From an uncultured Cytophagales bacterium (GTDB lineage: Bacteria > Bacteroidota > Bacteroidia > Cytophagales > 172606-1), in the NCBI GenBank assembly GCA_902805615.1, contig CADCTQ010000405.1, positions 1 through 60,988 on the forward strand: a stretch of DNA of 60,988 nucleotides. Reading direction: 5' to 3'. Positions 52,287-60,941 of the stretch are shown piece after piece. The position numbers and the translations under genes were made by a program. Below the pieces are notes generated by a model. The model saw only the letters and a program-made list of their open reading frames with translations. It did not search any database and was not told the origin of the DNA. Position 1 is the stretch's first letter; the number at the start of each line of letters is the position of its first letter.

Positions 52287-54362
52287 TCAGCGGACCGTGC
52301 CGCCGTTGGTGATCAGCTTCTCGGGGCGTACGAACGCCAGGCTGCCGTCGGCATCCTCGGCCATCAGGATCATGCCCTGCGACATAATGCCCTTGATTTC
52401 GCGGGGGGCCAGGTTTGCCAGCAGGCACACCTGCCGGCCGATGATCTCGCCGGGCTGGTAGTGTTCGGCAATGCCGCTCACCACGGTGCGCCGGTCAATG
52501 CCCGTATCCAGCGTGAGTTTGAGCAGCTTCTTGGTTTTGGGCACGGCTTCGGCGGCCAGGATGGTCGCCACCCGGATGTCCATTTTGGTGAAGTCGTCGA
52601 AGCTGACGGCGGGTTTGCCTTCGGGCACGGCCGCCGGTGCTTCGACCGGCGCATTGGCCCGGGCTTCCTGCTGGTTGACCTTTTTCGCGTCGAGCAGCTT
52701 CTGCACCTGCGCCTCAATGACGGCGTCTTCGATCTTCGTGAACAGCAACGACGACACGCCCAGCGCGTGCCCTTCCGAAAGCATATCAATGCTCCCGGCG
52801 TCTTTCCACCGGTGCGCCGGCAGGTTGAGCATTCCCAGCAGCTTGCGGGCCGAGAAGGGCAGGAACGGCTCCATCACAATGGCGAGGTTGGCCGCGATTT
52901 GCAGGCTCAGGTTCATGATGGTCTGCACCCGGCTTTCGTCGTCCTTGATGGCGTGCCACGGCGTGGTATCGGCCAGGTACTTGTTGCCCACGCGCGACAG
53001 CTCCATCACCAGGGCCAGGGCTTCGCGGAAACGGTACGCTTCGAGGGACGCGGTAATCTGCCCGGGAAGCCGCCGGATGCTTTCGATCACGTCCAGGTCA
53101 ATGTCGAAGAGGTTGTTGCGGGGAGGCACTTTGTTGCCGAAGTGCTTCTGCGTCAGTACCATTGCCCGGTTCACGAAGTTGCCCAGGTTGCCGACCAGCT
53201 CGTTGTTGTTGCGGGCCTGGAAATCCTTCCAGCTAAAGTCGCTGTCCTTGTTTTCGGGGGAGTTGGCGCAGAGCACGTACCGCAGCACGTCCTGCTGGCC
53301 TTCGAAGTCACGCAGGTACTCGTGCAGCCACACGGCCCAGTTGCGGGACGTGGAAATCTTGTCGCCCTCCAGGTTCATGAACTCGTTGGCGGGTACGTTG
53401 TCGGCCAGCACGAACTGGCCGTGTTCCATGAGCATGGCCGGGAAAATGATGCAGTGGAACACGATGTTGTCCTTGCCGATGAAGTGTACCAGCTTGGTGT
53501 TGGCGTCCTTCCAGTAGGGTTCCCAGTCCTGGCCGCGGCCCTCGAAGAGTTCCTTGGTGAAGGTGATGTAGCCGATGGGGGCGTCGAACCACACGTACAG
53601 CACCTTGCCTTCGGTGTCGGGCAGGGGCACCTTTACGCCCCAGTCCAGGTCGCGGGTCATGGCCCGGGGGTGCAGGCCCGCGTTCAGCCACGACAGGCAC
53701 TGGCCGGCCACGTTGGTCTTCCACTCGGGGTGGCTGTCCACGTACGCCCTGATCTTGGGCTGCAACTGGTCGAGCGGCAGGTACCAGTTCTTGGTGGGCC
53801 GTTTGATGGGCGGCTCGCCGGAAAGCGTGGAATGCGGGTTGATGAGTTCTTCGGGGCTCAGCGAGGTGCCGCACCGTTCGCACTGGTCGCCGTAGGCGTT
53901 GGGGTTGGCGCAGTTGGGACAGGTGCCCACGATGTAGCGGTCGGCCAGGAACTGGGCGGCCTTCTGGTCGTAGTACTGCTCGGTGACTTCTTCCTTGAAA
54001 ATGCCTTTGTCGTAGAGGTTGGTGAAGAAATCCTGCGACACCTGGTGGTGGGCCGGTTTGCTGGTGCGGGAATAGATGTCGAAGGAGATGCCGAACTCGC
54101 CGAACGCGTCGCGGATCTGGGTGTAGTACTTGTCCACCACTTCCTGCGGCGTGGTGCCTTCCTTGCGGGCTTTGATGGTGATGGGCACGCCGTGTTCGTC
54201 GGTGCCGCTGATGAAGGCCACATCCCGCCCCTGCCCGCGCAGGTACCGCACGTAAATGTCGGCGGGCAGGTAGCAGCCGGCCAGGTGACCGATGTGGATG
54301 GGCCCGTTGGCGTAGATCAGGGCCGCCGTGACGGTGTAGCGTTGGGGATTCTGTATGGGCAT
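52287..54362 (-). CDS. metG: Methionine--tRNA ligase
   Basis: 691-aa class I aminoacyl-tRNA synthetase. Seen: [20 protein letters not shown] (HIGH at 23-26), FISGTDEHG, a four-cysteine zinc knuckle ([17 protein letters not shown] near 145-162), [11 protein letters not shown], the KMSKS equivalent [10 protein letters not shown], an anticodon-binding helical domain and a C-terminal Trbp111/EMAP tRNA-binding domain ([20 protein letters not shown]). A linker rich in Ala/Pro/Glu separates the last domain. Length and domain order match the long bacterial form. It lies alone, with its own terminator. Start ATG 54362 ([15 protein letters not shown]). Confidence 0.97.
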   Translation of the reverse strand: MPIQNPQRYTVTAALIYANGPIHIGHLAGCYLPADIYVRYLRGQGRDVAFISGTDEHGVPITIKARKEGTTPQEVVDKYYTQIRDAFGEFGISFDIYSRTSKPAHHQVSQDFFTNLYDKGIFKEEVTEQYYDQKAAQFLADRYIVGTCPNCANPNAYGDQCERCGTSLSPEELINPHSTLSGEPPIKRPTKNWYLPLDQLQPKIRAYVDSHPEWKTNVAGQCLSWLNAGLHPRAMTRDLDWGVKVPLPDTEGKVLYVWFDAPIGYITFTKELFEGRGQDWEPYWKDANTKLVHFIGKDNIVFHCIIFPAMLMEHGQFVLADNVPANEFMNLEGDKISTSRNWAVWLHEYLRDFEGQQDVLRYVLCANSPENKDSDFSWKDFQARNNNELVGNLGNFVNRAMVLTQKHFGNKVPPRNNLFDIDLDVIESIRRLPGQITASLEAYRFREALALVMELSRVGNKYLADTTPWHAIKDDESRVQTIMNLSLQIAANLAIVMEPFLPFSARKLLGMLNLPAHRWKDAGSIDMLSEGHALGVSSLLFTKIEDAVIEAQVQKLLDAKKVNQQEARANAPVEAPAAVPEGKPAVSFDDFTKMDIRVATILAAEAVPKTKKLLKLTLDTGIDRRTVVSGIAEHYQPGEIIGRQVCLLANLAPREIKGIMSQGMILMAEDADGSLAFVRPEKLITNGGTVR

Positions 54363-54581
54363 AAGTGGGGTCGGATCAGGATTTTCGGGATAAAAGGATC
54401 AACAGGATTAGGTCATTGGCAGGATGCCGTGGTGCAAGCGTACTGCTGGCCATACGTACAAGTGTACGTACGAAAGGATGCAAAAGTAAGGGAATGGGAA
54501 TAAAGAAGGATGCTCCGGCCGGGAAAACCCGGAATGCTCCCAGAGAAGGCAATTGGGGGGTGGTGAAAGCGTTACAAGCCG

Positions 54582-54770
54582 GTCATCCCCCAACCCCCCT
54601 TCCCTCACGCACAAGCAAGCCGCACAAGGGGGACCGGTGCCGGGCGGTGCCGCCGCAAGGGGGCTGTCAGTGTCTGATGGGCACGGACCGTTCCTTGCCA
54701 GGAAGCCGCCAACGACCGGTCCCCCTTGTGCGGCTTGCTTGTGCGTGAGGGAAGGGGGTTGGGGGATGAC
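54582..54770. repeat. Near-perfect inverted repeat with 56-57-bp arms
   Basis: Arms 54582-54638 and 54715-54770 are reverse complements apart from one C/G-run length difference. They contain CACGCACAAGCAAGCCGCAC and its complement. The loop is about 76 nt and has GTCAGTGTCTGATGG. No coding potential. It lies between metG and a small membrane-protein gene. Confidence 0.88.
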
Positions 54771-54831
54771 TTTCCGTTCGTGCTTTTACGACCACCCATT
54801 CAGCAGGCAACTGCGGCCAGTCAACGGCTGA

Positions 54832-55074
54832 CTAAAAACTAAACCAGGGGGTGATGAGCAGGAGGGGCAGGAATAATATAATGAGAGCCAGTGCCGCCCA
54901 GTAAAAGTAGCCGGCAACCTGGCGATTCCTTTTCCGCACCCCGCACGCCATCAGTCCGTTGACCAGAATCAGTATTGGGTAGTAGAACAGCATAAGCAGA
55001 ATGCTTTTGTCGTTGCCCGCGCCTACCATGTAGACCAGGTAGCCGACTGCCACCCCGTTCACCAGGAAGATCAA
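54832..55074 (-). CDS. Small membrane protein (80 aa), start codon uncertain
   Basis: 80-aa protein with three hydrophobic helices (about 4-18 IFLVNGVAVGYLVYM, 25-45 SILLMLFYYPILILVNGLMA, 58-78 WAALALIILFLPLLLI) and a basic loop (GVRKRNRQ). The only usable start in this frame is TTG 55074, although the frame is open upstream through in-frame 'VNKIKS', where an ATG would be natural but GTA is found. It may be a decayed or unusually started gene. No family recognised. Confidence 0.5.
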   Translation of the reverse strand: MIFLVNGVAVGYLVYMVGAGNDKSILLMLFYYPILILVNGLMACGVRKRNRQVAGYFYWAALALIILFLPLLLITPWFSF

Positions 55075-55105
55075 GGATTTTATTTTGTTTACGGTGAGTC
55101 CATTG

Positions 55106-55264
55106 TAAAGGAAACAAATGGGTATTTCGGGTTAGCTCCCTTTCGCTGTCATTCCCGGAGGGAATGTTGGTAGTTATCGTCGGATAATGCCTGTCATCAA
55201 GGAGATTCCCTCCGGGAATGACAGCGAGGGGAATATGTGCCGAAATGCCCGGTTATTTCCTTTA
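55106..55264. repeat. Inverted repeat of CTGTCATTCCCGGAGGGAAT words
   Basis: Left arm 55106-55164 and right arm 55206-55264 are imperfect reverse complements, with near-exact cores (CTGTCATTCCCGGAGGGAAT against ATTCCCTCCGGGAATGACAG). The outermost AAAGGAAA/TTTCCTTT also pair. It directly abuts the AGGACTTTC element. Confidence 0.8.
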
Positions 55265-55306
55265 TAAAGGAATGAGTAACATAAATAGGACTTTCCCAAA
55301 AAGCTC

Positions 55307-55555
55307 AGGACTTTCTCAGAAGTGGTCAGTGAGACACTGACCACGGCAGACACAGATCACGGCCCGGAACAACGCTTAGGAATATCCTCATGCCGCCTTC
55401 AGTAGGACACTGACGGCATTAAAAGACTTTTTGAGAAAGTCCTAAAGCTTATAGAAGCCGTCAGTGGGACATTGACGTCGGCAGACACTGACGGCGCCCA
55501 ACCTATCGTGACGCGCCGTGGTCAGTGTCTGGGTGACCACTTCTGAGAAAATCCT
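55307..55555. mobile_element. MITE-like element, AGGACTTTC family (two-unit copy)
   Basis: 249 bp with 22-bp terminal inverted repeats differing at one position (left starts AGGACTTTCTCAGAAGTGG at 55307; right ends TTCTGAGAAAATCCT at 55555). Unit 1 spans 55307-55442: end repeat, GTGGTCAGTG-AGA-CACTGACCAC palindrome (55322-55344), spacer, a GCCG..CACTGACGGC palindrome, then GAGAAAGTCCT. Unit 2 to 55555 is the same plan reversed. An extra AGGACTTTCCC lies at 55287. The same family as 44965-45369. No open reading frame of note. Confidence 0.7.
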
Positions 55556-55557
55556 GA

Positions 55558-55612
55558 TAAAAAGATTCTGCTTCCCCGGCCACCGGTCGCCCGGCGTCAG
55601 AGAAGCAGAATC
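55558..55612 (-). terminator. Terminator for murA
   Basis: 11-bp perfect stem GATTCTGCTTC/GAAGCAGAATC (55564-55574, 55602-55612) with a GC-rich 27-nt loop. On the minus strand it is followed by TTTTT. Confidence 0.82.
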
Positions 55613-55719
55613 ACGAAAAGAAATTAAAAAATACGCTCTTTATCCGAATCTGAACCGGAGACTATCTATTTGACTGATAGCTTTCCTCAACTTATCTTTT
55701 AATCATTCTATCAAGGTCC

Positions 55720-57027
55720 TTACTCCATTCTTTCGATCACGGCGCCCAGTTTGCGCAGGCGGGTGTCAATGTGCTGGTAGCCGCGGTCAATCTGCTCCAC
55801 GTTGTCAATGATGCTGGTGCCTTTGGCCGACAGGGCGGCAATGAGCAGGGCCACGCCGGCGCGGATGTCGGGCGAAGTCATTTGGATGCCCCGCAGCGGC
55901 ATGCGGCGGTCGAGGCCGATCACGGTGGCGCGGTGCGGGTCGCAAAGAATGATCTGGGCGCCCATGTCCATCAGTTTATCCACGAAGAACAGGCGGCTTT
56001 CGAACATTTTCTGGTGTACGAGCAGGGTGCCTTTGGCCTGGATGGCCGTTACCAGCACGATGCTCAGCAGGTCGGGCGTGAAGCCGGGCCAGGGGGCGTC
56101 GGCTACGGTCATGATGGAGCCGTCAATGAAGGTTTCGATCTCGTAGCGGTCCTGGGCGGGCACAAAAATGTCGTCGCCCTTGATCTGGAGCTGGATGCCC
56201 AGGCGGCGGAACACGTCGGGGATGAGGCCGAGCTGGTCCACGCGGGCATTCTTGATGGTCAGTTCGGACTGCGTCATGGCGGCCATGCCGATGAACGAGC
56301 CGATCTCGATCATGTCGGGCAGCATGGTGTGTTCGGTGCCGTTGAGCACTTCCACGCCTTCGATGGTGAGCAGGTTGGAGCCGACGCCGGTGACCTTGGC
56401 GCCCATCCGGTTGAGCATGGCGCACAACTGCTGGAGGTAGGGTTCGCAGGCGGCGTTATAGATGGTGGTCTTGCCCTTGGCCAGCACGGCGGCCATCAGC
56501 ACGTTGGCCGTACCGGTCACCGACGCCTCGTCGAGCAGCATGTAGGTGCCCTGGAGGTTGCGGGCGTCAATGTGGTAGAAACCGTCGTTGGAATCGTAGT
56601 TGAATTTGGCACCCAGCTTTTCAAAACCCAGGAAGTGCGTATCCAGCCGGCGGCGGCCGATCTTATCGCCACCCGGCTTGGGGATGCGGCTCTTGCCGAA
56701 GCGGGCCAGCATGGGACCCAGTACCATGATGGAACCCCGGATGGAAGCCGCCTTTTTGCGGTAGCCGTCCGTTTCGAGGTATTTCACATCCACGTCATCG
56801 GCCTGGAAACGGTAGGTAGACTCGGAAAGTCTTTTGACCTTCACGCCCATGGCATCCAACAACTCGATTAGTTTGTTCACGTCCCGGATGTCGGGCACGT
56901 TATGAATGGTGACGGGTTGGTCGGTAAGCAGAACGGCGCAAAGGATCTGCAACGCCTCATTTTTAGCTCCCTGGGGAATGATTTCGCCCTTTAAGCGATG
57001 ACCGCCCTCGATCTTGAAAGAAAGCAT
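55720..57027 (-). CDS. murA: UDP-N-acetylglucosamine 1-carboxyvinyltransferase MurA
   Basis: 435-aa enzyme transferring enolpyruvate from PEP to UDP-GlcNAc, the committed step of peptidoglycan synthesis. Seen: N-terminal GAKNEALQIL with the conserved Lys22, SIRGSIMVLGPMLARFGKS, the active-site loop PKPGGDKIGRRRLDTH (117-131), SVTGTANVLMAAVLAKGKT and PDIRAGVALLIAALSAKG. In most bacteria the loop carries Cys115, the fosfomycin target; here the equivalent residue is Asp121. Such Asp forms are active but resist fosfomycin. It lies downstream of DUF4290 on the same strand, separated by a terminator. Confidence 0.96.
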   Translation of the reverse strand: MLSFKIEGGHRLKGEIIPQGAKNEALQILCAVLLTDQPVTIHNVPDIRDVNKLIELLDAMGVKVKRLSESTYRFQADDVDVKYLETDGYRKKAASIRGSIMVLGPMLARFGKSRIPKPGGDKIGRRRLDTHFLGFEKLGAKFNYDSNDGFYHIDARNLQGTYMLLDEASVTGTANVLMAAVLAKGKTTIYNAACEPYLQQLCAMLNRMGAKVTGVGSNLLTIEGVEVLNGTEHTMLPDMIEIGSFIGMAAMTQSELTIKNARVDQLGLIPDVFRRLGIQLQIKGDDIFVPAQDRYEIETFIDGSIMTVADAPWPGFTPDLLSIVLVTAIQAKGTLLVHQKMFESRLFFVDKLMDMGAQIILCDPHRATVIGLDRRMPLRGIQMTSPDIRAGVALLIAALSAKGTSIIDNVEQIDRGYQHIDTRLRKLGAVIERME

Positions 57028-57150
57028 AGCTGGCTGTTGGTGTATTGATTACGTGATAAGATGGATAAACTGCTTGGGTATGCAAGAATAACGGAAATAT
57101 CCTTGCCCGGAACGCGCGTAAAAAGGGGTGTTCTGGCACCTGATGTAATA

Positions 57151-57180
57151 AAAACGCCGCTTGCTGCGAAACAAGCGGCG
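57151..57180 (-). terminator. Terminator for the DUF4290 gene
   Basis: 9-bp perfect stem CGCCGCTTG/CAAGCGGCG (57155-57163, 57172-57180). On the minus strand it is followed by TTTTTATT. Confidence 0.87.
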
Positions 57181-57209
57181 ATTCTTGATTTTACGGACAG
57201 GTTCTATAA

Positions 57210-57875
57210 CTACTTGCGCTTCTTCTTGTTTTTCTTCTGGTTACCTCGGTTCTGGAGCTGCATGGTGTTCATGTTGTTCTCGTTGGGCCGGCCGCGGTCG
57301 GTACGGTCCTTGGCCATGGGGTCAAACAACCCTTCGGCTTTCACCTTTTCGAGGCTGATGGTGAGCTTGCCGCCCGACAGGATGCGCATGTCGTTCACGA
57401 TCACGGCGTCTTCGATGTTTTCGCGGTTCCACTGGGTGTAGAAGTACTTCATCAGCCGGCCGATGTAGATGATGGCAGCCATCTGCTCTTCGGGGTCTTC
57501 GAGCACAATGGCTTTTTTGATCATCAGGTCCACGTTGTGGCCGTAGTGCTTGAACCGGAGTTCGTGGTTGTTGTAGCCCACCTTTTTGGGCTTCTTGCCC
57601 AGCAGGGTTTTTTCGGGCAGCGGAAACGGGCTGTCCACGTCGAGGTTGAACCCCGACACGATGTAGAGGTCGTCCCACAGCTTGTTGGTGTAGTCCTGCC
57701 CTTCCCGCATGTTGGGGTGAATCTGGCGCATGAGTTCTACCAGGAGCTGGGCGTACTTGTTGCGCTTTTCGCGGTCTTCGATGGTAATGATGTAGTTCGC
57801 CAGTTTCTGTACGTTCCGCCCGTATTCCTTCAAAATGACGGGCGACAACTGGGTATTGTAATCAAAGCCTTCCAT
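57210..57875 (-). CDS. DUF4290 domain-containing protein
   Basis: 221-aa cytoplasmic protein of a Bacteroidota family without known function. Seen: family start MEGFDYNTQLSPVILKEYGRNVQKLANYI, REKRNKYAQLLVELMRQIHP, YTNKLWDDLYIVSGFNLDVD, YGHNVDLMIKKAI and YFYTQWNRENIEDAVIVNDM. The first 185 residues form the helical domain. The C-terminal tail is strongly basic (RGNQKKNKKKRK), suggesting nucleic-acid or ribosome contact. DUF4290 beside murA is a recurrent Bacteroidota arrangement. An intrinsic terminator lies between the two here. Confidence 0.92.
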   Translation of the reverse strand: MEGFDYNTQLSPVILKEYGRNVQKLANYIITIEDREKRNKYAQLLVELMRQIHPNMREGQDYTNKLWDDLYIVSGFNLDVDSPFPLPEKTLLGKKPKKVGYNNHELRFKHYGHNVDLMIKKAIVLEDPEEQMAAIIYIGRLMKYFYTQWNRENIEDAVIVNDMRILSGGKLTISLEKVKAEGLFDPMAKDRTDRGRPNENNMNTMQLQNRGNQKKNKKKRK

Positions 57876-58052
57876 AGGGGAATTGTAAATGCTGGATCTT
57901 TTTACGGTAAATAGGTTCTAATCTAATCAGAATTAGCGAATTATGGGTGCCTGTTGCGGAATTATCCCGCCCGGGCACGTAGCACAAACGCAGCGCCTTC
58001 CCAAATTGTTCGTTTTGTTCGTTCCGGCCGGCTAATTCGAACGGCTCCGCCC

Positions 58053-60287
58053 TTATGACTCCACGATCCGCAGCTTGGCGAAGCTGAGCAGCAGCGTCTT
58101 CTCGCCGGCCTTGTCGAAGAAGATGCGGGCCTTGCGGTCGTGGGCGCTGGCGTCAATCTCCTTCACGGTGCCGAAGCCGAACTTGGCGTGTTCCACCTTC
58201 ATGCCCTCGGCGAGCCGCGAGGTGTCGCTGGGCGTAAAGTCCGACGACGGGGTGTGAATGGTGGCATTTATCTGCTCGGGTTTGCGCGGTGTAAGGTTTC
58301 GCACGAAGCTGTTCACGTAGGCTTCGCGGTTGCTCAGGCTGTGGTTGGTGCGCAGGTAATCGTTGTCAATTTCCTTCAGGAAGCGGCTCGGTTCGCAGTT
58401 TTTCAGCCGCCCGTACTGGTAACGCGTTTCGGCGTACGAGAGGGTCAGTTTTTTCTCGGCCCGCGTGATGGCGACGTAGAACAGGCGCCGCTCTTCCTCC
58501 AGGTCGGCGCGGCTGGTGAGCATCATCTGCGAGGGGAACAGGTCTTCTTCCAGGCCCACGATGTATACGTACTTGAATTCCAGTCCCTTGGCGGCGTGGA
58601 TCGTCATCATGGTCACCTTGTCGCGGTCGGTGTCCTTGTCGTCTTCGGCGCTGGTGAGCAGCGACACGCTTTGCAGGAAGGCGCTCAGGCTCTTGTCCTC
58701 GTTCTGGGGGTTGTCCACGAATTCCTTGATGGCGTTGAGCAGCGCCTGCACGTTTTCGAAGCGGGCCAGGCCCTCCACGGTCTTGTCCTCGTGCAGTTCC
58801 TTGAGCAGGCCCGACGTCTTGGCAATGTGGGCGGCCGTTTCATAGGCGTCCTTCTGCTCGGCCGTATACCGGAAGCTCTTGATGAGCGTGGCAAACGTGT
58901 CAATGGGTCCGGCCAACCGGGCGCCCAGGAACGACACGGAGTTGCTCACCACGTCCCACAGGCCCAGGCCCGCCTCGCCGGCGGCCACGATGATCTTGGC
59001 AATGGTGCCTTCGCCGATGCCGCGCTTGGGCAGGTTGATGATGCGCTTGAGGGCTTCTTCGTCGTTCTGGTTGGTGGTGAAGCGCAGGTAGGCCACCAGG
59101 TCCTTGATCTCCTTGCGCTGGTAGAACGAGAGGCCGCCGATGATGCGGTACTTGATGTTCTTGCGGCGCAGCGCCTCTTCAAAGGCCCGCGACTGGGCGT
59201 TGGTGCGGTAGAGAATGGCAAAGTCGCTGTTGCGGAGCGAATGCTGCATTTTCTCCTCGAAAATGGAGTTGGCAATGAGCACGCCTTCTTCGTTGTCGGA
59301 GCCGGCCTTCACCAGGTCAATCAGCGAGCCGTCTTCGTTTTCGGTCCACACGGCCTTGCGGAGCTGGGCCTTGTTCTTGTTGATGACCGAGTTGGCCGCC
59401 TGCACGATGGTCTTGGTGGACCGGTAGTTCTGCTCCAGCTTGATGATCTTCAGGTCGGGATAGTCTTTCTCGAAGTTGAGGATGTTCTGGATGTTGGCGC
59501 CCCGGAAGGCGTAGATGCTCTGGGCGTCGTCGCCCACCACGCAGATGTTCTGGTGCACGGCCGCCAGTTTGCGGGTAATCACGTACTGCGACACGTTGGT
59601 ATCCTGGAACTCGTCCACCATCACGTACCGGAACTTCTGCTGGTACTTGTTGAGCACGTCAATGTGGTCGCGGAAGAGCACGTTGGTGTTGAACAGCAGG
59701 TCGTCGAAGTCCATGGCGTTGGCCTTGAGCAGCCGGTCCTGGTAAGCCCGGTAGAGGCGCCCCATTTCGGGAATGCGGTTGCCTTCGTCCTCGGCCCGGA
59801 AGAGTTCGTTGCGCTGGTATTCGTTCACGGAGATGAGCCCGTTCTTGGCCGAGGAAATGCGGTGCAGCACCGTGCCCACGCGGTAGGTTTTGTCATCCAG
59901 GTTCATCTCCTTGAGGAGCGTCCGGATGAGCGACTTGGAGTCTTCGGTGTCGTAGATGGAAAAGTCGCGGGTGTAGCCGATGCGGTGCGCCTCGATGCGG
60001 AGGATGCGGGCAAAAATGGAGTGGAACGTGCCCATCCAGATGCTGCGGGCTTCGGAGCCCACCACCTTTTCGATGCGTTGGCGCATTTCGGCGGCGGCCT
60101 TGTTGGTAAACGTCAGCGCCAGGATGGCAAAGGGGTCAATGCCGTGGTTGATCAGGTGCGAAATGCGGTAGGTAAGCACGCGCGTCTTCCCGGAGCCGGC
60201 CCCGGCAATGATCATCAGGGGTCCTTCCGTCTGCAAAACAGCTTCGCGCTGTGGCTCATTCAGGCCTTCTAAATATTCCAGTTCCAT
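58053..60287 (-). CDS. ATP-dependent DNA helicase UvrD/PcrA
   Basis: 744-aa superfamily 1A 3'-5' helicase acting in nucleotide-excision and mismatch repair and in clearing replication blocks. Seen: LNEPQREAVLQTEGPLMIIAGAGSGKTRVL (Q motif and Walker A, about 9-37), LTFTNKAAAEMRQRI (Ia), VDEFQDTNVSQ (II), VVGDDAQSIYAFRGA (III), LEQNYRSTKTI (IV), TIHAAKGLEFKYVYIVGLEEDLFP (V) and EERRLFYVAITRAEKKLTL (VI). A C-terminal Tudor-like domain follows (VEHAKFGFGTVKEID). It is not an AddA or RecB, which are longer. The symbol uvrD or pcrA both fit. It lies upstream of DUF4290 on the same strand (177-bp gap). Confidence 0.96.
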   Translation of the reverse strand: MELEYLEGLNEPQREAVLQTEGPLMIIAGAGSGKTRVLTYRISHLINHGIDPFAILALTFTNKAAAEMRQRIEKVVGSEARSIWMGTFHSIFARILRIEAHRIGYTRDFSIYDTEDSKSLIRTLLKEMNLDDKTYRVGTVLHRISSAKNGLISVNEYQRNELFRAEDEGNRIPEMGRLYRAYQDRLLKANAMDFDDLLFNTNVLFRDHIDVLNKYQQKFRYVMVDEFQDTNVSQYVITRKLAAVHQNICVVGDDAQSIYAFRGANIQNILNFEKDYPDLKIIKLEQNYRSTKTIVQAANSVINKNKAQLRKAVWTENEDGSLIDLVKAGSDNEEGVLIANSIFEEKMQHSLRNSDFAILYRTNAQSRAFEEALRRKNIKYRIIGGLSFYQRKEIKDLVAYLRFTTNQNDEEALKRIINLPKRGIGEGTIAKIIVAAGEAGLGLWDVVSNSVSFLGARLAGPIDTFATLIKSFRYTAEQKDAYETAAHIAKTSGLLKELHEDKTVEGLARFENVQALLNAIKEFVDNPQNEDKSLSAFLQSVSLLTSAEDDKDTDRDKVTMMTIHAAKGLEFKYVYIVGLEEDLFPSQMMLTSRADLEEERRLFYVAITRAEKKLTLSYAETRYQYGRLKNCEPSRFLKEIDNDYLRTNHSLSNREAYVNSFVRNLTPRKPEQINATIHTPSSDFTPSDTSRLAEGMKVEHAKFGFGTVKEIDASAHDRKARIFFDKAGEKTLLLSFAKLRIVES

Positions 60288-60365
60288 AGCAACCAGCCAA
60301 GTTCAATGAAAGGGCAAGTTACGAGAAATTGGGGGGAAAACCGGGGAAAGCGTCAAGCGGGTTTC

Positions 60366-60530
60366 ACGCCAGTTTCACGCAAAGGCGCAAAGAGAAGACG
60401 CAAAGGGCGCAAAGAGGTACGCGTACTCCTTGCGGTCTTGGCGTCTCCTTTGCGCCCCTTGCGGTTCAGTTTATTTTCTTTGCGTTCTTTGCGCTCCTCC
60501 TTTGCGCCTTTGCGTGAACCCGTGTCTCCG
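60366..60530. repeat. Inverted repeat of CGCAAAG words
   Basis: The left half (about 60372-60423) is made of CACGCAAAGGCGCAAAGAG and similar words. The right half (about 60430-60519) carries the complements (CTTTGCGCCTTTGCGTG, TTCTTTGCGCTCC), with a CGTGTCTCCGTGGT word at its end. It fills most of the uvrD/iscA gap. No coding potential. Confidence 0.75.
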
Positions 60531-60547
60531 TGGTAAACCTTCCGGTC

Positions 60548-60584
60548 AAAAAAAAGCCCCGGCCGTAACGGGTACGGGCGGGGC
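60548..60584 (-). terminator. Terminator for the IscA-type gene
   Basis: Stem GCCCCG/CGGGGC (60556-60561, 60579-60584). On the minus strand it is followed by TTTTTTTT. Confidence 0.82.
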
Positions 60585-60614
60585 ATTCCGGAGACCGGAC
60601 GTTGAAAGGATGCT

Positions 60615-60941
60615 TTATACGGAGAAGCTTTCGCCGCAGCCACAGGTGCGGGAGGCGTTGGGGTTGACGAACTGGAAGCCTTTGCCGTTCAGGCCGTCGG
60701 AGAAGTCCAACTGGGTGCCCAGCAGGTACAACAAGCTCTTTTTGTCCACCAGGATTTTGATGCCTTTGTCCTCGAACACCTCGTCGCCGGGCTTGGAGGC
60801 GCTGTCGAAAGCCAGGTCGTACATGAGGCCGGAGCAGCCCCCGCCCCGTACGGCCACGCGGATGTTGTGATCGTCAGCCAGTTGATCCTTCTGACGGAGT
60901 TCCATGATTTTGTCTTTGGCTTTGTCGGTGACGCTTATCAT
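60615..60941 (-). CDS. HesB/IscA family iron-sulfur cluster assembly protein
   Basis: 108-aa A-type carrier that accepts Fe-S clusters from the assembly scaffold and passes them to target enzymes. Seen: MISVTDKAKDKIMELRQK, VRGGGCSGLMYDLAF with Cys36, LLGTQLDFSDGLNGKGFQFVNPNA and the TCGCGESF ending with Cys100 and Cys102, the three cluster ligands. Length is typical. I chose ATG 60941; ATGs at 60962 and 60974 would add 7 or 11 residues. Upstream partners (suf genes), if any, lie outside the window. Confidence 0.94.
   Translation of the reverse strand: MISVTDKAKDKIMELRQKDQLADDHNIRVAVRGGGCSGLMYDLAFDSASKPGDEVFEDKGIKILVDKKSLLYLLGTQLDFSDGLNGKGFQFVNPNASRTCGCGESFSV

Noticed and set aside
52116-54503. 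795-aa open frame on the plus strand
   Set aside because: Antisense shadow of metG; rich in His, Val, Gly, Ala and without motifs.
54365-54799. Small ORFs in the metG-membrane protein gap
   Set aside because: All lie within the 54582-54770 inverted repeat and are mirrored on both strands, so they reflect the repeat, not genes.
58140-60272. 710-aa open frame on the plus strand
   Set aside because: Antisense shadow of the UvrD/PcrA gene.
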